DNA from: Nocardioides massiliensis
GTDB lineage: Bacteria > Actinomycetota > Actinomycetes > Propionibacteriales > Nocardioidaceae
NCBI RefSeq assembly: GCF_030811215.1
Contig: NZ_JAUSQM010000001.1
Location: forward strand, 2,976,001 to 3,040,000
Direction: 5' to 3'
Length of the DNA stretch: 64,000 nt
Position numbers and translations under genes: made by a program. The notes beneath the pieces were generated by a model. The model did no database searches, was not told where the DNA came from, and worked only from the letters and a program-made list of their open reading frames with translations. Below, piece after piece: positions 1-9,193 of this stretch. Every line of letters begins with the position of its first letter. The first letter of the stretch is position 1.

Positions 1-1
1 C

Positions 2-646
2 GGTCACATCAACGACATCATCTGCTTTGAACCGGCAGGTGACAGCGACGAAGGAGCTGACGCCGTCGCTGGTTCAGGTCGAGCGCGAGCGCTGCCGACG
101 GAGGAGGCAGCGTCCGAGCAGTCGAGACACCCTGCACCTGACGGGAACGGTTTGGTACTCCCCGACCCCGTCACCGGGATCGTCACGCCGGTGTCGTTGG
201 ACTACGTGTACGCCGCCTCGCCGGAGGAGTCCGCGTTCTACCTCGCACTCGAGGAGGGGCGCCTCATCGGTCAGCGCTGCCCCGAGTGCGGCAAGGTCTA
301 CGTGCCGCCGCGCAGCGCCTGCCCCGCCGACGGCACCCCGACCACCGACGAGGTCGAGCTCTCCGATACCGGGACCGTGACCACCTTCTGCGTCGTCAAC
401 GTCCCGTTCCTCGGGCAGAAGATCACCCCGCCGTACGTCTCGGCCTACGTGCTCCTCGACGGTGCCGACATCGCGTTCTTGCACCTGATCCTCGACATCC
501 CGGCCGAGGAGGTCCGGATGGGCATGCGGGTCAAGGCCGTCTGGAAGCCCCGCGAGGAGTGGGGCACCACGATCGAGAACATCAGCCACTTCGCGCCGAC
601 CGGCGAGCCGGATGCGGACTACGACACCTACAAGCACCACCTCTGA
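2..646 (+). CDS. DUF35 OB-fold/zinc-ribbon protein, 5' end outside window (Rv3521-like)
   Basis: The frame is open from base 2, so the start lies upstream; a TTG at 152 could be called as a start but the upstream codons also read as protein. The visible part has a rubredoxin-like zinc ribbon (CPECGK, then CPADG) followed by an OB-fold-like tail, the DUF35 arrangement. In sterol degraders DUF35 proteins partner thiolase-like retro-aldolases such as Ltp2. The next two genes are ltp4 and ltp3, the same order as Rv3521-Rv3523, so this is probably their subunit. Family is clear; the partner role is inferred. Confidence 0.8.
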   Translation, partial: GHINDIICFEPAGDSDEGADAVAGSGRARALPTEEAASEQSRHPAPDGNGLVLPDPVTGIVTPVSLDYVYAASPEESAFYLALEEGRLIGQRCPECGKVYVPPRSACPADGTPTTDEVELSDTGTVTTFCVVNVPFLGQKITPPYVSAYVLLDGADIAFLHLILDIPAEEVRMGMRVKAVWKPREEWGTTIENISHFAPTGEPDADYDTYKHHL

Positions 647-677
647 ATCTCGACAGGCTCGATCCCCAGGAGTTGCA

Positions 678-1745
678 GTGAGAGACGTTGCCGTCGTCGG
701 GTTCGCCCAGCGACAGATGGAAGAGTTCGACGGGTCGCCCACCTGCGTGGAGCTGCTCGTCCCGTTGTTCGCGGAGTGCTACGAGCAGACCGGCTGGACC
801 CGCCGTGACATCGGGTTCTGGTGCTCGGGCTCCTCGGACTACCTCGCCGGACGGTCCTTCTCGTTCGTCCAGGCCGTCGACGCGATCGGGGTCATCCCGC
901 CCGTCAACGAGTCGCACGTCGAGATGGACCTCGCCTGGGCGATGTATGAGGCGTGGCTGAAGATCCAGACCGGCGAGGTCGAGACCGCGCTGGTCTACGC
1001 CTTCGGCAAGAGCTCGGCCGGCCTGCTGCGACGGACCCTGGCGCTGCAGCTCGAGCCCTACACGATGAACCCGCTCTGGCCCGACACGGTGTCGCTGGCC
1101 GGCCTGCAGGCGCGCGCCGGCATCGACGCCGGTGCGTGGGACGAGCGCGCGATGGCCGAGGTCGTGCAGCGCTCGCTGACCGCCGCCGAGGGCAACGAGC
1201 ACGCCGTACGCAAGGGAGGGTCGTCGGTCGACGAGCTCCTGGCCCGGCCGATGTATGCCGACCCGTTGCGCAAGCACGACTGCGCCCCGGTCACCGACGG
1301 GGCGGCCGCCATCGTGCTCGCCGCGGGCGACAAGGCCCGCGAGGTCCGCGACAACCCGGCGTGGATCACCGGCATCGGGCACTCGATCGACGCGATGAGC
1401 ATGGGCACCCGCGACCTGACCCGCTCCCCCTCCGCGCAGCGCGCTGCTGCCGCAGCGGGCGTCGACGGGGTCGAGGTCGCCGAGCTGCACGCTCCCTTCA
1501 GCCACCAGGAGATCGTGCTGCGGCGCGAGCTCGGCCTGGGCGACGACGTGCAGGTCAACCCGTCCGGTGGCGCGCTCGCCGGCAACCCGATGTTCTCCGC
1601 CGGCGGGATCCGGGTCGGTGAGGCCGCCCGGCGCATCTGGGACGGCTCGGCCTCCCGGACCCTCGGGCACGCGACCAGCGGCCCCGCCCTGCAGCAGAAC
1701 CTCGTGTGCGTCCTGGACGCCTCGACCACCGGAGGTGCTCGATGA
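678..1745 (+). CDS. ltp4: Ltp4, thiolase-like lipid-transfer/aldolase protein (Rv3522-like)
   Basis: Protein of 355 aa with a thiolase fold of the SCP-x/lipid-transfer type; it lacks the usual catalytic-cysteine context of degradative thiolases. It starts at a GTG preceded five bases earlier by AGGAG (668-672), giving MRDVAVVGFAQRQ, the usual N-terminus. Mtb Ltp4 is of similar length. It overlaps ltp3 by ATGA. In Rhodococcus, ltp3 and ltp4 are needed for C-24-branched sterol side chains, so a retro-aldolase-type role with the DUF35 protein is likely but not shown here. Confidence 0.85.
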   Translation: MRDVAVVGFAQRQMEEFDGSPTCVELLVPLFAECYEQTGWTRRDIGFWCSGSSDYLAGRSFSFVQAVDAIGVIPPVNESHVEMDLAWAMYEAWLKIQTGEVETALVYAFGKSSAGLLRRTLALQLEPYTMNPLWPDTVSLAGLQARAGIDAGAWDERAMAEVVQRSLTAAEGNEHAVRKGGSSVDELLARPMYADPLRKHDCAPVTDGAAAIVLAAGDKAREVRDNPAWITGIGHSIDAMSMGTRDLTRSPSAQRAAAAAGVDGVEVAELHAPFSHQEIVLRRELGLGDDVQVNPSGGALAGNPMFSAGGIRVGEAARRIWDGSASRTLGHATSGPALQQNLVCVLDASTTGGAR

Positions 1746-2905
1746 GCAAGCAGCCCGCAGCCGTCGTCGGCATCGGTCAGACGCATCACCGCTCGAAGCG
1801 GGAGGACGTGTCGATGGCCGGGCTGTGCCGCGAGGCGATCGACCGTGCGCTCGAGGACGCCGGCATGACGCTGGAGGAGATCGACGCGATCGTCGTGGGC
1901 AAGGCCCCCGACCTCTTCGAGGGCGTCATGATGCCCGAGCTCTTCCTCGCCGAGGCCCTCGGCGCCGCCGGCAAGCCGCTGCTGCGCGTGCACACCGCCG
2001 GCTCCGTGGGGGGCTCGACCTCGATCGTCGCGGCCTCGCTCGTCCAGGCCGGCGTGCACCGCAAGGTGCTCACCGTCGCCTACGAGAAGCAGTCGGAGTC
2101 CAACGCGATGTGGGCCCTGTCGGTGCCGGTGCCGTTCAGCATGCCGGTGCACGCCGGCGCGGGCGGCTACTTCGCACCGCACGTGCGCTCCTACATCCGC
2201 CGCTCCGGTGCGCCGGAGCACATCGGCGCGATCGTCGCGGCGAAGGACCGCACCAACGCGCTCAAGAACCCCTACGCCCACCTGCGCAACGAGGGCACGA
2301 CGGTCGAGTCCGTGATGGCCTCGCAGATCCTGTGGGACCCGATTCGCTACGACGAGACGTGCCCGTCGTCGGACGGTGCGTGCGCGATGGTGATCGTCGC
2401 CGAGGACATCGCCGCCTCCTCGCCCAACCCGGCGTGGATCCACGGCACCGTGATGCGCTCGGAGGCCACGACCGCCGCCGAGCGTGACCAGGTGAACCCG
2501 CAGGCCTCCCGCGACGCTGCGGCGTACCTCTGGAAGCAGGCGGGGATCACCGACCCGCGCAAGGAGATCGACGCCGCCGAGATCTACGTGCCGTTCTCGT
2601 GGTTCGAGCCGATGTGGCTGGAGTCGCTGGGGTTCGCCGAGATCAACGAGGGCTGGAAGCTCACCGAGTCCGGCGCGACGGCGATGGATGGCGACATCCC
2701 GGTCAACAGCTCCGGTGGCGTGCTGTCGTCGAACCCGATCGGCGCCTCGGGCATGCTCCGCTTCGGCGAGGCGGCCATGCAGGTGCGCGGTCAGGCCGGG
2801 GAGCACCAGATCGACGGTGCCCGCAAGGCCCTGGGCCACGCGTACGGCGGTGGGTCGCAGTTCTTCTCGATGTGGGTGGTCGGGGCGGACAAGCCCAGCA
2901 ACTGA
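1742..2905 (+). CDS. ltp3: Ltp3, thiolase-like lipid-transfer/aldolase protein (Rv3523-like)
   Basis: 387-aa thiolase-superfamily protein; the ATG overlaps the ltp4 stop (ATGA). N-terminal AAVVGIGQTHH and the C-terminal block with GGVLSSNPIGASG and ALGHAYGGGSQFF are typical of the SCP-x-like thiolases that work in pairs with Ltp4 and a DUF35 subunit. It is the last gene of the operon; an IS110-type element begins within a few bases of its stop codon. The exact substrate is unknown; C-24-branched sterol side chains are the best guess from Rhodococcus genetics. Confidence 0.85.
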   Translation: MSKQPAAVVGIGQTHHRSKREDVSMAGLCREAIDRALEDAGMTLEEIDAIVVGKAPDLFEGVMMPELFLAEALGAAGKPLLRVHTAGSVGGSTSIVAASLVQAGVHRKVLTVAYEKQSESNAMWALSVPVPFSMPVHAGAGGYFAPHVRSYIRRSGAPEHIGAIVAAKDRTNALKNPYAHLRNEGTTVESVMASQILWDPIRYDETCPSSDGACAMVIVAEDIAASSPNPAWIHGTVMRSEATTAAERDQVNPQASRDAAAYLWKQAGITDPRKEIDAAEIYVPFSWFEPMWLESLGFAEINEGWKLTESGATAMDGDIPVNSSGGVLSSNPIGASGMLRFGEAAMQVRGQAGEHQIDGARKALGHAYGGGSQFFSMWVVGADKPSN

Positions 2906-2936
2906 TATGTAGCGGCTTCCTGTCAAGAGGCAGGGT

Positions 2937-2972
2937 GAGGCGCCCGTCCCCGTTGGTGGGGGCGGGCGCCTC
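2937..2972. terminator. Strong hairpin downstream of ltp3, terminator or IS110 RNA stem
   Basis: A 15-bp stem (arms 2937-2951 and 2958-2972, one G-U pair) with a 6-base loop lies 31 bases after the ltp3 stop. No T-run follows, which is common for actinobacterial terminators. If the IS110 end at 2906 is right, the hairpin is inside the element and may belong to its non-coding RNA instead. Confidence 0.5.
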
Positions 2973-3190
2973 TGGCTTCGTCGACGTGGTCGGTGGGGAG
3001 CGTGTCGTTGGCGACGCGCGGTCAGACTGATATGCGCGGGTTGGTTACCGCAGGACGGGGTGTTCGGCAGGAGCGGACCGCGTGTCTAGGGTCGAGCGTC
3101 GCCCGGTGTAGTCGGGCTGCTCATAGTTGCTTCGCGGGTCGCTCCACGCGCTGCTTCCACCCACCTTGTCGGCGAAGCGGTCTGGGGTGG

Positions 3191-4273
3191 TTATTCCTCG
3201 AGCACGGCCAGGGACCAGCACCAGCCGGCCAGCTCGCGAGCGATCGCGACGTTCGCTACGACGTGACGCTTTCGGCGCTCACGGAAGGTGTTCCAACGAG
3301 CATGGAGTCGGCGGTTGCCGGCGTCGCCGCGGGCTCGAGCAGCAGGCGTGGCGAGTTCCCACCGGTCACGCATGGTCTTGCCGACGACGTAGCGGGCGCG
3401 GTGGTGCCAGGCAGCCTCGACCAGCAGCCGGCGGACGTGGGTGTTGCCGGTCTTGGTGATCGAGCCTTGCACCCGTGACTGGCCCGAGGAGTACTCGGAC
3501 GGAACGAGCCCGACGAACGCGCCGATGGTGTTGCCGGTAAACCGGTGCCAGTCGCCGATCTCCACCGCCAGTGCCAAAGCGGTCAGATTGCTGATCCCGC
3601 GCAGACAGCCCAGCCGCCGCACGAGCGGGGTGAACTCGCTGTTCGCAGCCATCACGGCGATCGCCTCGTCCAGTCGGTCGCGGCGGGCTTTCACCGTCAG
3701 CACGGCGTCGTAGTCGGATTCGAAGGTCATCTGCAGCGCCGGTGAGTCGAAGCGTTGACGGCGCAACCACGCGTCGTGGGCATCGGTCCAGGCATTCCCG
3801 CCGGAGTAGACGATGCCCTGACGCAACAAGAGCTTGGACAGTCGGTGACGTGCGCGCATCAGGTCACCGCGGGCGTCCTCGCGTGCGCGGACTAGATCGC
3901 GGGCGTGTTCTTGGTCGATGCTCGGGATCGACACCGAGGTGTACTCATCGAGTCTCAGCAACCGCGCCAAGTGCACCGCGTCTTTCGCGTCGGTCTTGAC
4001 GCGGTCCCCGCTGGGACGCTGCAGCTTGCTCGGAGCCACAACCTCGCACCTGATCCCGGCCGCGGTCAGCGACCGCGACAGTCCGAACCCGGTCGGGCCT
4101 GCTTCATAGGCCACCGCGACCGGGCCGGGAAGCGCGCTGAGCCAGGAACGGATGTGCTCGTGTGACGGAGTCAGTTTGGTCTGGACGAGCTCGCCCGTGA
4201 CGCCATCGATCGCTGCTGCGACGACCGATCGTGCGTGCACGTCGAGCCCCACGCTCGTACGCTCGGTGAACAC
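3191..4273 (-). CDS. IS110-family transposase (DEDD recombinase)
   Basis: 360 aa. The N-terminal RuvC-like DEDD domain is visible (VGLDVHARS, YEAGPTG, KTDAKDAVHLARLL), followed by a central helical part and the C-terminal Tnp_IS116/IS110/IS902 domain (LRGISNLTALALAVEIGDW, AFVGLVPSEYSSG) carrying the serine used for recombination. It starts at GTG with GGGAGG upstream. The frame is intact, so the element may be active. It is RNA-guided by analogy with IS621; the guide RNA would lie in the flanking non-coding sequence. Confidence 0.93.
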   Translation of the reverse strand: MFTERTSVGLDVHARSVVAAAIDGVTGELVQTKLTPSHEHIRSWLSALPGPVAVAYEAGPTGFGLSRSLTAAGIRCEVVAPSKLQRPSGDRVKTDAKDAVHLARLLRLDEYTSVSIPSIDQEHARDLVRAREDARGDLMRARHRLSKLLLRQGIVYSGGNAWTDAHDAWLRRQRFDSPALQMTFESDYDAVLTVKARRDRLDEAIAVMAANSEFTPLVRRLGCLRGISNLTALALAVEIGDWHRFTGNTIGAFVGLVPSEYSSGQSRVQGSITKTGNTHVRRLLVEAAWHHRARYVVGKTMRDRWELATPAARARGDAGNRRLHARWNTFRERRKRHVVANVAIARELAGWCWSLAVLEE

Positions 4274-4275
4274 CG

Positions 4276-4395
4276 GGGCCTCCCACGGATGTCGGATAGG
4301 CCGAGCAGGCGGCCCCTGCTCGGTAACCCACGAATGTCGTGAGCGAGGCCCCGGCCCGCAACCCCGTCACCTGCGACCGGGGTCGCTACATACCG
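4276..4395 (-). ncRNA. Candidate bridge-RNA region upstream of the IS110 recombinase
   Basis: This non-coding stretch can form consecutive stems, for example CCGAGCAG/CTGCTCGG near 4300-4322 and CCCCG/CGGGG near 4363-4382. In the IS110 group the bridge RNA is encoded upstream of the recombinase; in the IS1111 group it is downstream, so 2906-3190 is the alternative site. Loops were not matched to donor and target, so this is only a candidate. Confidence 0.3.
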
Positions 4396-4409
4396 TCTAG
4401 GCTCGCGGC

Positions 4410-5171
4410 ATGGTCGAGCTGCGAACCCCTGCCCAGATCGAGGAGATGCGGGCGGCGGGAGCCTTCGTGCGCGAGGTCCTCGACACCGTTGCGGCGAGCG
4501 CGGAGGTCGGGGTCGACCTGCTCGACCTCGACGCGCTCGCGCACAAGATGATCAAGGAGCGGGGTGCGACGTCGTGCTACATCGACTACCACCCGTCGTT
4601 CGGGGCGATGCCGTTCGGCAAGGTCATCTGCACCTCGGTCAACGACGCGGTCCTGCACGGGCTGCCGCATGCCTACCGGTTGCAGGACGGTGACCTGCTC
4701 ACCCTCGACTTCGCGTGCAGTGTCGACGGGTGGGTGGCGGACGCCGCCACCAGCCTGGTGGTCGGTACGGCGCGTCCCGAGGACCTCGAGCTGATCGAGA
4801 CGTCGCGCCGCGCGCTCGACGCGGCGATCGAGCAGGCCCGTCCCGGCAACCGCATGGGCGACATCTCCGCGGCCATCGGCGGCGTCGCGCGCGAGGCGGG
4901 GCTGAAGGTGAACCTGCAGTTCGGCGGGCACGGCGTCGGGCGCACCATGCACGAGGACCCGCACGTGCCCAACGACGGGCGCGCCGGACGCGGTCTGAAG
5001 CTACGTCCCGGCCTGGTGCTCGCCCTCGAGCCGTGGTTCCTGCACACCACCGACGAGCTGGTCATGGACCCCGACGGCTGGACGCTGCGCAGCGCGGACG
5101 GCTCCCGCGGCGCGCACAGCGAGCACACGGTCGCCATCACCGAGGACGGCCCGCTCGTCCTGACCGCCTGA
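4410..5171 (+). CDS. map: Methionine aminopeptidase type I
   Basis: 253-aa cytosolic enzyme that removes the N-terminal methionine from new proteins. The pita-bread fold metal ligands are recognisable: VNDAVLHGLP, DGDLLTLDFAC and VADAATSLVVG (Asp pair), GGHGVGRTMHEDPHV (His), LALEPW and SEHTVAITEDGP (Glu). Length fits the short actinobacterial type without an SH3-like zinc extension. Only 17 bases separate its ATG from the likely IS110 end and there is no clear ribosome site, so the message may be leaderless. Converges with cyp125. Confidence 0.95.
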   Translation: MVELRTPAQIEEMRAAGAFVREVLDTVAASAEVGVDLLDLDALAHKMIKERGATSCYIDYHPSFGAMPFGKVICTSVNDAVLHGLPHAYRLQDGDLLTLDFACSVDGWVADAATSLVVGTARPEDLELIETSRRALDAAIEQARPGNRMGDISAAIGGVAREAGLKVNLQFGGHGVGRTMHEDPHVPNDGRAGRGLKLRPGLVLALEPWFLHTTDELVMDPDGWTLRSADGSRGAHSEHTVAITEDGPLVLTA

Positions 5172-5194
5172 ACCGCAGCTGCCTGAACGCCGAT

Positions 5195-5223
5195 CGGCCC
5201 GCTCCCCGAGGGGGAACGGGCCG
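5195..5223. terminator. Hairpin between convergent map and cyp125
   Basis: Arms 5195-5207 and 5211-5223 pair over 13 positions with one mismatch around a GAG loop. It lies midway between two converging genes, so it probably acts as a two-way terminator. No T-run on either side. Confidence 0.6.
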
Positions 5224-5249
5224 GCGTACGGCATGGGGCGGAGTGCGGG

Positions 5250-6494
5250 TCAGTAGCGGACCTGCAGCTCCTTGACCGCGTTGAGCCAGGCCGAGCGCAG
5301 CCGGCGCGGCTCGCCCGCCTGCTGGATGTCGGGCGCGACGTCGGCGAGCGCATCGAAGATGAGCTTCACCTCCATCCGGGCCAGGTTGGCGCCGATGCAG
5401 TAGTGCGCACCGTGCCCGCCGAACGCGACGTGCGGGTTCGGGCTGCGGGTGATGTCGAAGGTGAAGGGGTCCTCGAAGACCTCCTCGTCGAAGTTCGCCG
5501 AGGCGTAGAACAGCCCGACGCGCTCGCCCTTCTTCACCGTCTGGCCCGCCACCTCGCAGTCGCGCTTGGCCGTGCGCTGGAACACCGTCACCGGCGTGGC
5601 CCAGCGGATGACCTCGTCGACCATCGTCTCGGGACGCTCACGCTTCCACAGCTCCCACTGGTCGGGGTGCTGGAAGAACGCGTGCATCCCCTGGGTGATC
5701 GCGTTGCGCGTGGTCTCGTTGCCCGCGACCGAGAGCAGGATGACGAAGAAGCCGAACTCGTCGTTGGTCAGCGCGCCGTGGCTGTCGTCGGCACCGACGT
5801 TGATCAGCTTGGTGACGATGTCGTCCTGGGGGTTCTCCCGCCGGTCGTTCGCGATCGCGTCGAAGTAGGCCAGGATCTCCATCGAGGCGACGGCCGGGTC
5901 GATGTCGTACTCCGGGTCGTCGTAGGCCATCATCTGGTTCGACCAGTCGAAGAGCTTCTTGCGGTCCTCCTGGGGCACGCCCAGCAGGTCGGCGATCGCC
6001 TGGAGCGGCAGCTCGGCGGCGACCTTCTCGACGAAGTCGCCGGCGCCCTCGGCCTTGGCGGCCTCGACGATGCCGTAGGCGCGCTCGCGCAGCAGGTCGT
6101 GCATGCCGTTGATCGCACGCGGGGTGAAGCCCCGGGAGACGATGCCGCGCATCTTGGTGTGGTCCGGCGGGTCGTTGTTGATCAGCATCGCGCGCTGGAC
6201 CTCGACCTGGTCACGGGTCATGTCCGGGGCGAACCGGATGATCACGCCGTTCTCGTTGGTCGTCCAGTCGTCGTTGTTCTTGGAGACGTCGCGGACCTCC
6301 TGGTGGCGGCTCAGCGCCCAGTAGCCGGGAGGGCCGGCCTGGCCGGCGCGCGCCTCCGGGTTGTCGGTCTGGTCGATCCAGTGGATCGGCGCGTTCTGAC
6401 GCAGCGCGCGGAACTCCTCGTGCGGGAAGGCCTTCCCGTTGATGTCCGGGTCGGTGGGGTCGAACCCAACCGGCACGGGGGGGCTGATCGTCAC
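5250..6494 (-). CDS. cyp125: Cyp125, steroid C26-monooxygenase
   Basis: 414-aa cytochrome P450 that oxidises the terminal methyl of the cholesterol/cholestenone side chain, the first step of side-chain loss. Seen: I-helix AGNETTR, ExxR in VDEVIRW, and the heme-cysteine segment FGGHGAHYCIGANLAR near the C-terminus. These and FWAI/YWAL-type and SRGFTPRA segments match Mtb Cyp125 closely. The start is the GTG at 6494, eight bases after GGAGG. It is divergent from fadA5, as in Mtb Rv3545c/Rv3546, with two KstR boxes between. It needs a ferredoxin and reductase; candidates lie at 52709-53891. Confidence 0.95.
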   Translation of the reverse strand: MTISPPVPVGFDPTDPDINGKAFPHEEFRALRQNAPIHWIDQTDNPEARAGQAGPPGYWALSRHQEVRDVSKNNDDWTTNENGVIIRFAPDMTRDQVEVQRAMLINNDPPDHTKMRGIVSRGFTPRAINGMHDLLRERAYGIVEAAKAEGAGDFVEKVAAELPLQAIADLLGVPQEDRKKLFDWSNQMMAYDDPEYDIDPAVASMEILAYFDAIANDRRENPQDDIVTKLINVGADDSHGALTNDEFGFFVILLSVAGNETTRNAITQGMHAFFQHPDQWELWKRERPETMVDEVIRWATPVTVFQRTAKRDCEVAGQTVKKGERVGLFYASANFDEEVFEDPFTFDITRSPNPHVAFGGHGAHYCIGANLARMEVKLIFDALADVAPDIQQAGEPRRLRSAWLNAVKELQVRY

Positions 6495-6517
6495 AGCTGC
6501 TACCTCCGAAAGGAAAG

Positions 6518-6531
6518 TGGAACGCGTTCTC
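6518..6531. promoter_or_regulatory. KstR-type operator, cyp125 side
   Basis: TGGAACGCGTTCTC fits the KstR consensus TNNAACNNGTTNNA except at the last base, and lies 24 bases upstream of the cyp125 start. Confidence 0.75.
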
Positions 6532-6674
6532 GTGGATCGTCGCACGCGACAGCTCGATACGGAAGCGTTTCGAGACAAAAGTGTATGGAGAGTTCCTATG
6601 TGACCTGGATCACTGGTCAGGCACCAGTGTGCGGCACGTGGTGCCGGAGGACGGGCAGATCGGTGGCAGCAGAT

Positions 6675-7897
<1,223 letters not shown>

Positions 7898-7902
7898 GCG
7901 GC

Positions 7903-7992
7903 GGGGCAGTTTCACCGCCCGACTAACGACACGCCCGCTGGTCGAACGAAACTGGCGTCCCGCACGCCCGGTTTCGTTCGACGAGTGGTGCG
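7903..7992 (+). repeat. 90-bp dispersed palindromic repeat, copy 1
   Basis: Begins GGGCAGTTTCACCGCC and contains a perfect 12-bp inverted repeat (7941-7952 with 7971-7982). Near-identical copies in the opposite orientation lie at 9101-9188 and 16997-17083, and a diverged copy at 61995-62088. It follows fadA5 directly and can form a long hairpin. Confidence 0.9.
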
Positions 7993-8117
7993 CATGGGGC
8001 AGCTGAGCATCCGGCCGCCTGGGCCGTCTGCCGTCCTCAGCCTCGGCCCACGCGGCGTTGTGCACAGCCGCGCCGTGACGACCGCGACCACCCCCGCCGT
8101 ACGCCGAAGGTGGGGTG

Positions 8118-9062
8118 ATGATCGACCTCCTTGCTGAACTGCCCCGACTCGACAACGTCCTGCTGCGGCGGGAGGCACTCGAGCTCGGAGTCGACGACAA
8201 GCGCCTCGCCCGCATGGTCGGCGCGGGTGACCTGGTCCGCCTGCGGCACGGGATATACGCCGACGCGCGCGTGTGGGGGAAGGCCGACTCCCGGACCAGA
8301 CACCTCCTCCTGGCGACCGGAGTGCGGCGGTTGTACGGCGACACCGTCGCGCTGTCGCACGTGAGCGCCGCTCTCGCATACGGCGCACCCGACTGGCAGC
8401 TGGGTTACGACTCCGTGCACGTCACCCACCTGAATGGGTTCGCGGGCCGGCGCCAAGCACGCACGGTCCATCACCGCGGCAGCTGCTACGTCGACGACCT
8501 GACCGTAGACGAGCACGGTTGGATCACGACCCCGGCGCGCACGTTCGTCGACGTCGCGAAGTCTCTCCCGACCGCCGTGGCTCTCGTCGTCGCCGACTGG
8601 ATCCTGCACAAGGGCCTCGCGACCAAGGACCAGCTCTGGGACGCGCTCGACCGCCAGGGTGAGGCGCCGTACACCTTGCGGATCCGCGCCGTGATCGCGC
8701 ATGCCGATCCGTTGGCGGAGTCGGTCGGAGAGACGCGCAGCAGGTACGAGTTCCGCGCCGCCGGCCTGCCCGACCCGGTGCCGCAGCTCGAGATCCGCGA
8801 CGCACGCGGCAGGTTCCTGGCGCGCGTCGACTTCGCCTGGCCGGAGCTGAAGGTCATCGTCGAGTTCGACGGCCGGGTGAAGTACGACGACATGTTGAAG
8901 CCCGGGCAGACCATTCTCGACGTCATTCGAGCCGAGAAGCGCCGCGACCGCGACCTGGCCGCACTCGGCTGGACAGTCATCCGGATCGAGTGGGACGACC
9001 TCGCCACGCCCGGGCCGGTGATGCAGCGGATCAGGCAGGCTCTCAGCCGCCGCGCTGCCTGA
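8118..9062 (+). CDS. AbiEi-like winged-helix plus DUF559/VSR-like nuclease protein
   Basis: 314 aa. The first 80 residues (LLRREALELGVDDKRLARMV, LVRLRHGIY) resemble the AbiEi antitoxin-type winged helix. The C-terminal 100 residues (ARVDFAWPELKVIVEFDG, then RAEKRRDRDLAALGWTVIRIEW) have the D...ExD pattern of DUF559/VSR-like endonucleases. ATG 8118 is seven bases after AAGG; a GTG at 8115 is the alternative. Such solitary proteins are common in Nocardioides-like genomes and have no established role. It is bracketed by inverted copies of a repeat, which hints at movement as a unit. Confidence 0.75.
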   Translation: MIDLLAELPRLDNVLLRREALELGVDDKRLARMVGAGDLVRLRHGIYADARVWGKADSRTRHLLLATGVRRLYGDTVALSHVSAALAYGAPDWQLGYDSVHVTHLNGFAGRRQARTVHHRGSCYVDDLTVDEHGWITTPARTFVDVAKSLPTAVALVVADWILHKGLATKDQLWDALDRQGEAPYTLRIRAVIAHADPLAESVGETRSRYEFRAAGLPDPVPQLEIRDARGRFLARVDFAWPELKVIVEFDGRVKYDDMLKPGQTILDVIRAEKRRDRDLAALGWTVIRIEWDDLATPGPVMQRIRQALSRRAA

Positions 9063-9100
9063 CCCGCGTCGCTCGGCTGCGGCCTCAAGCACCACACCTG

Positions 9101-9188
9101 CACCACCCGTCGAACGAAACCGGGCGTTCGAGGCACCAGTTTCGTTCGACGAGCGGGCGTGTCGTTAGTCGGGCGGTGAAACTGCCCC
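9101..9188 (-). repeat. 90-bp dispersed palindromic repeat, copy 2
   Basis: Inverted relative to copy 1; inner inverted repeat 9109-9120 with 9139-9150. It lies between the converging nuclease-like gene and the SDR gene, ending five bases before the SDR stop. Confidence 0.9.
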
Positions 9189-9193
9189 GGCGC

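Larger units (their letters stand above)
2906..4392 (-). mobile_element. IS110-family insertion sequence (approximate ends)
   Basis: Contains one IS110-type recombinase on the minus strand. Matching inverted sequences TATGTAGC (2906-2913) and GCTACATA (4385-4392), each within a longer partial match, suggest the ends, giving about 1.49 kb, normal for the family. About 285 bp downstream and 120 bp upstream of the recombinase are non-coding and rich in hairpins, as expected for the bridge RNA region. Ends are uncertain because this family often lacks clear terminal repeats and target duplications. It sits between ltp3 and map. Confidence 0.65.

Noticed and set aside
1058-2926. Long minus-strand open frame opposite ltp4/ltp3
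   Set aside because: Composition is Arg/Gly/His-rich with no known domain, and it lies on top of two well-recognised thiolase genes; typical of antisense frames in GC-rich DNA.
7903-9188. Composite transposon with its own transposase
   Set aside because: No transposase lies between the repeats; only the AbiEi/DUF559 gene, so a non-autonomous or hitch-hiking unit is the most that can be said.
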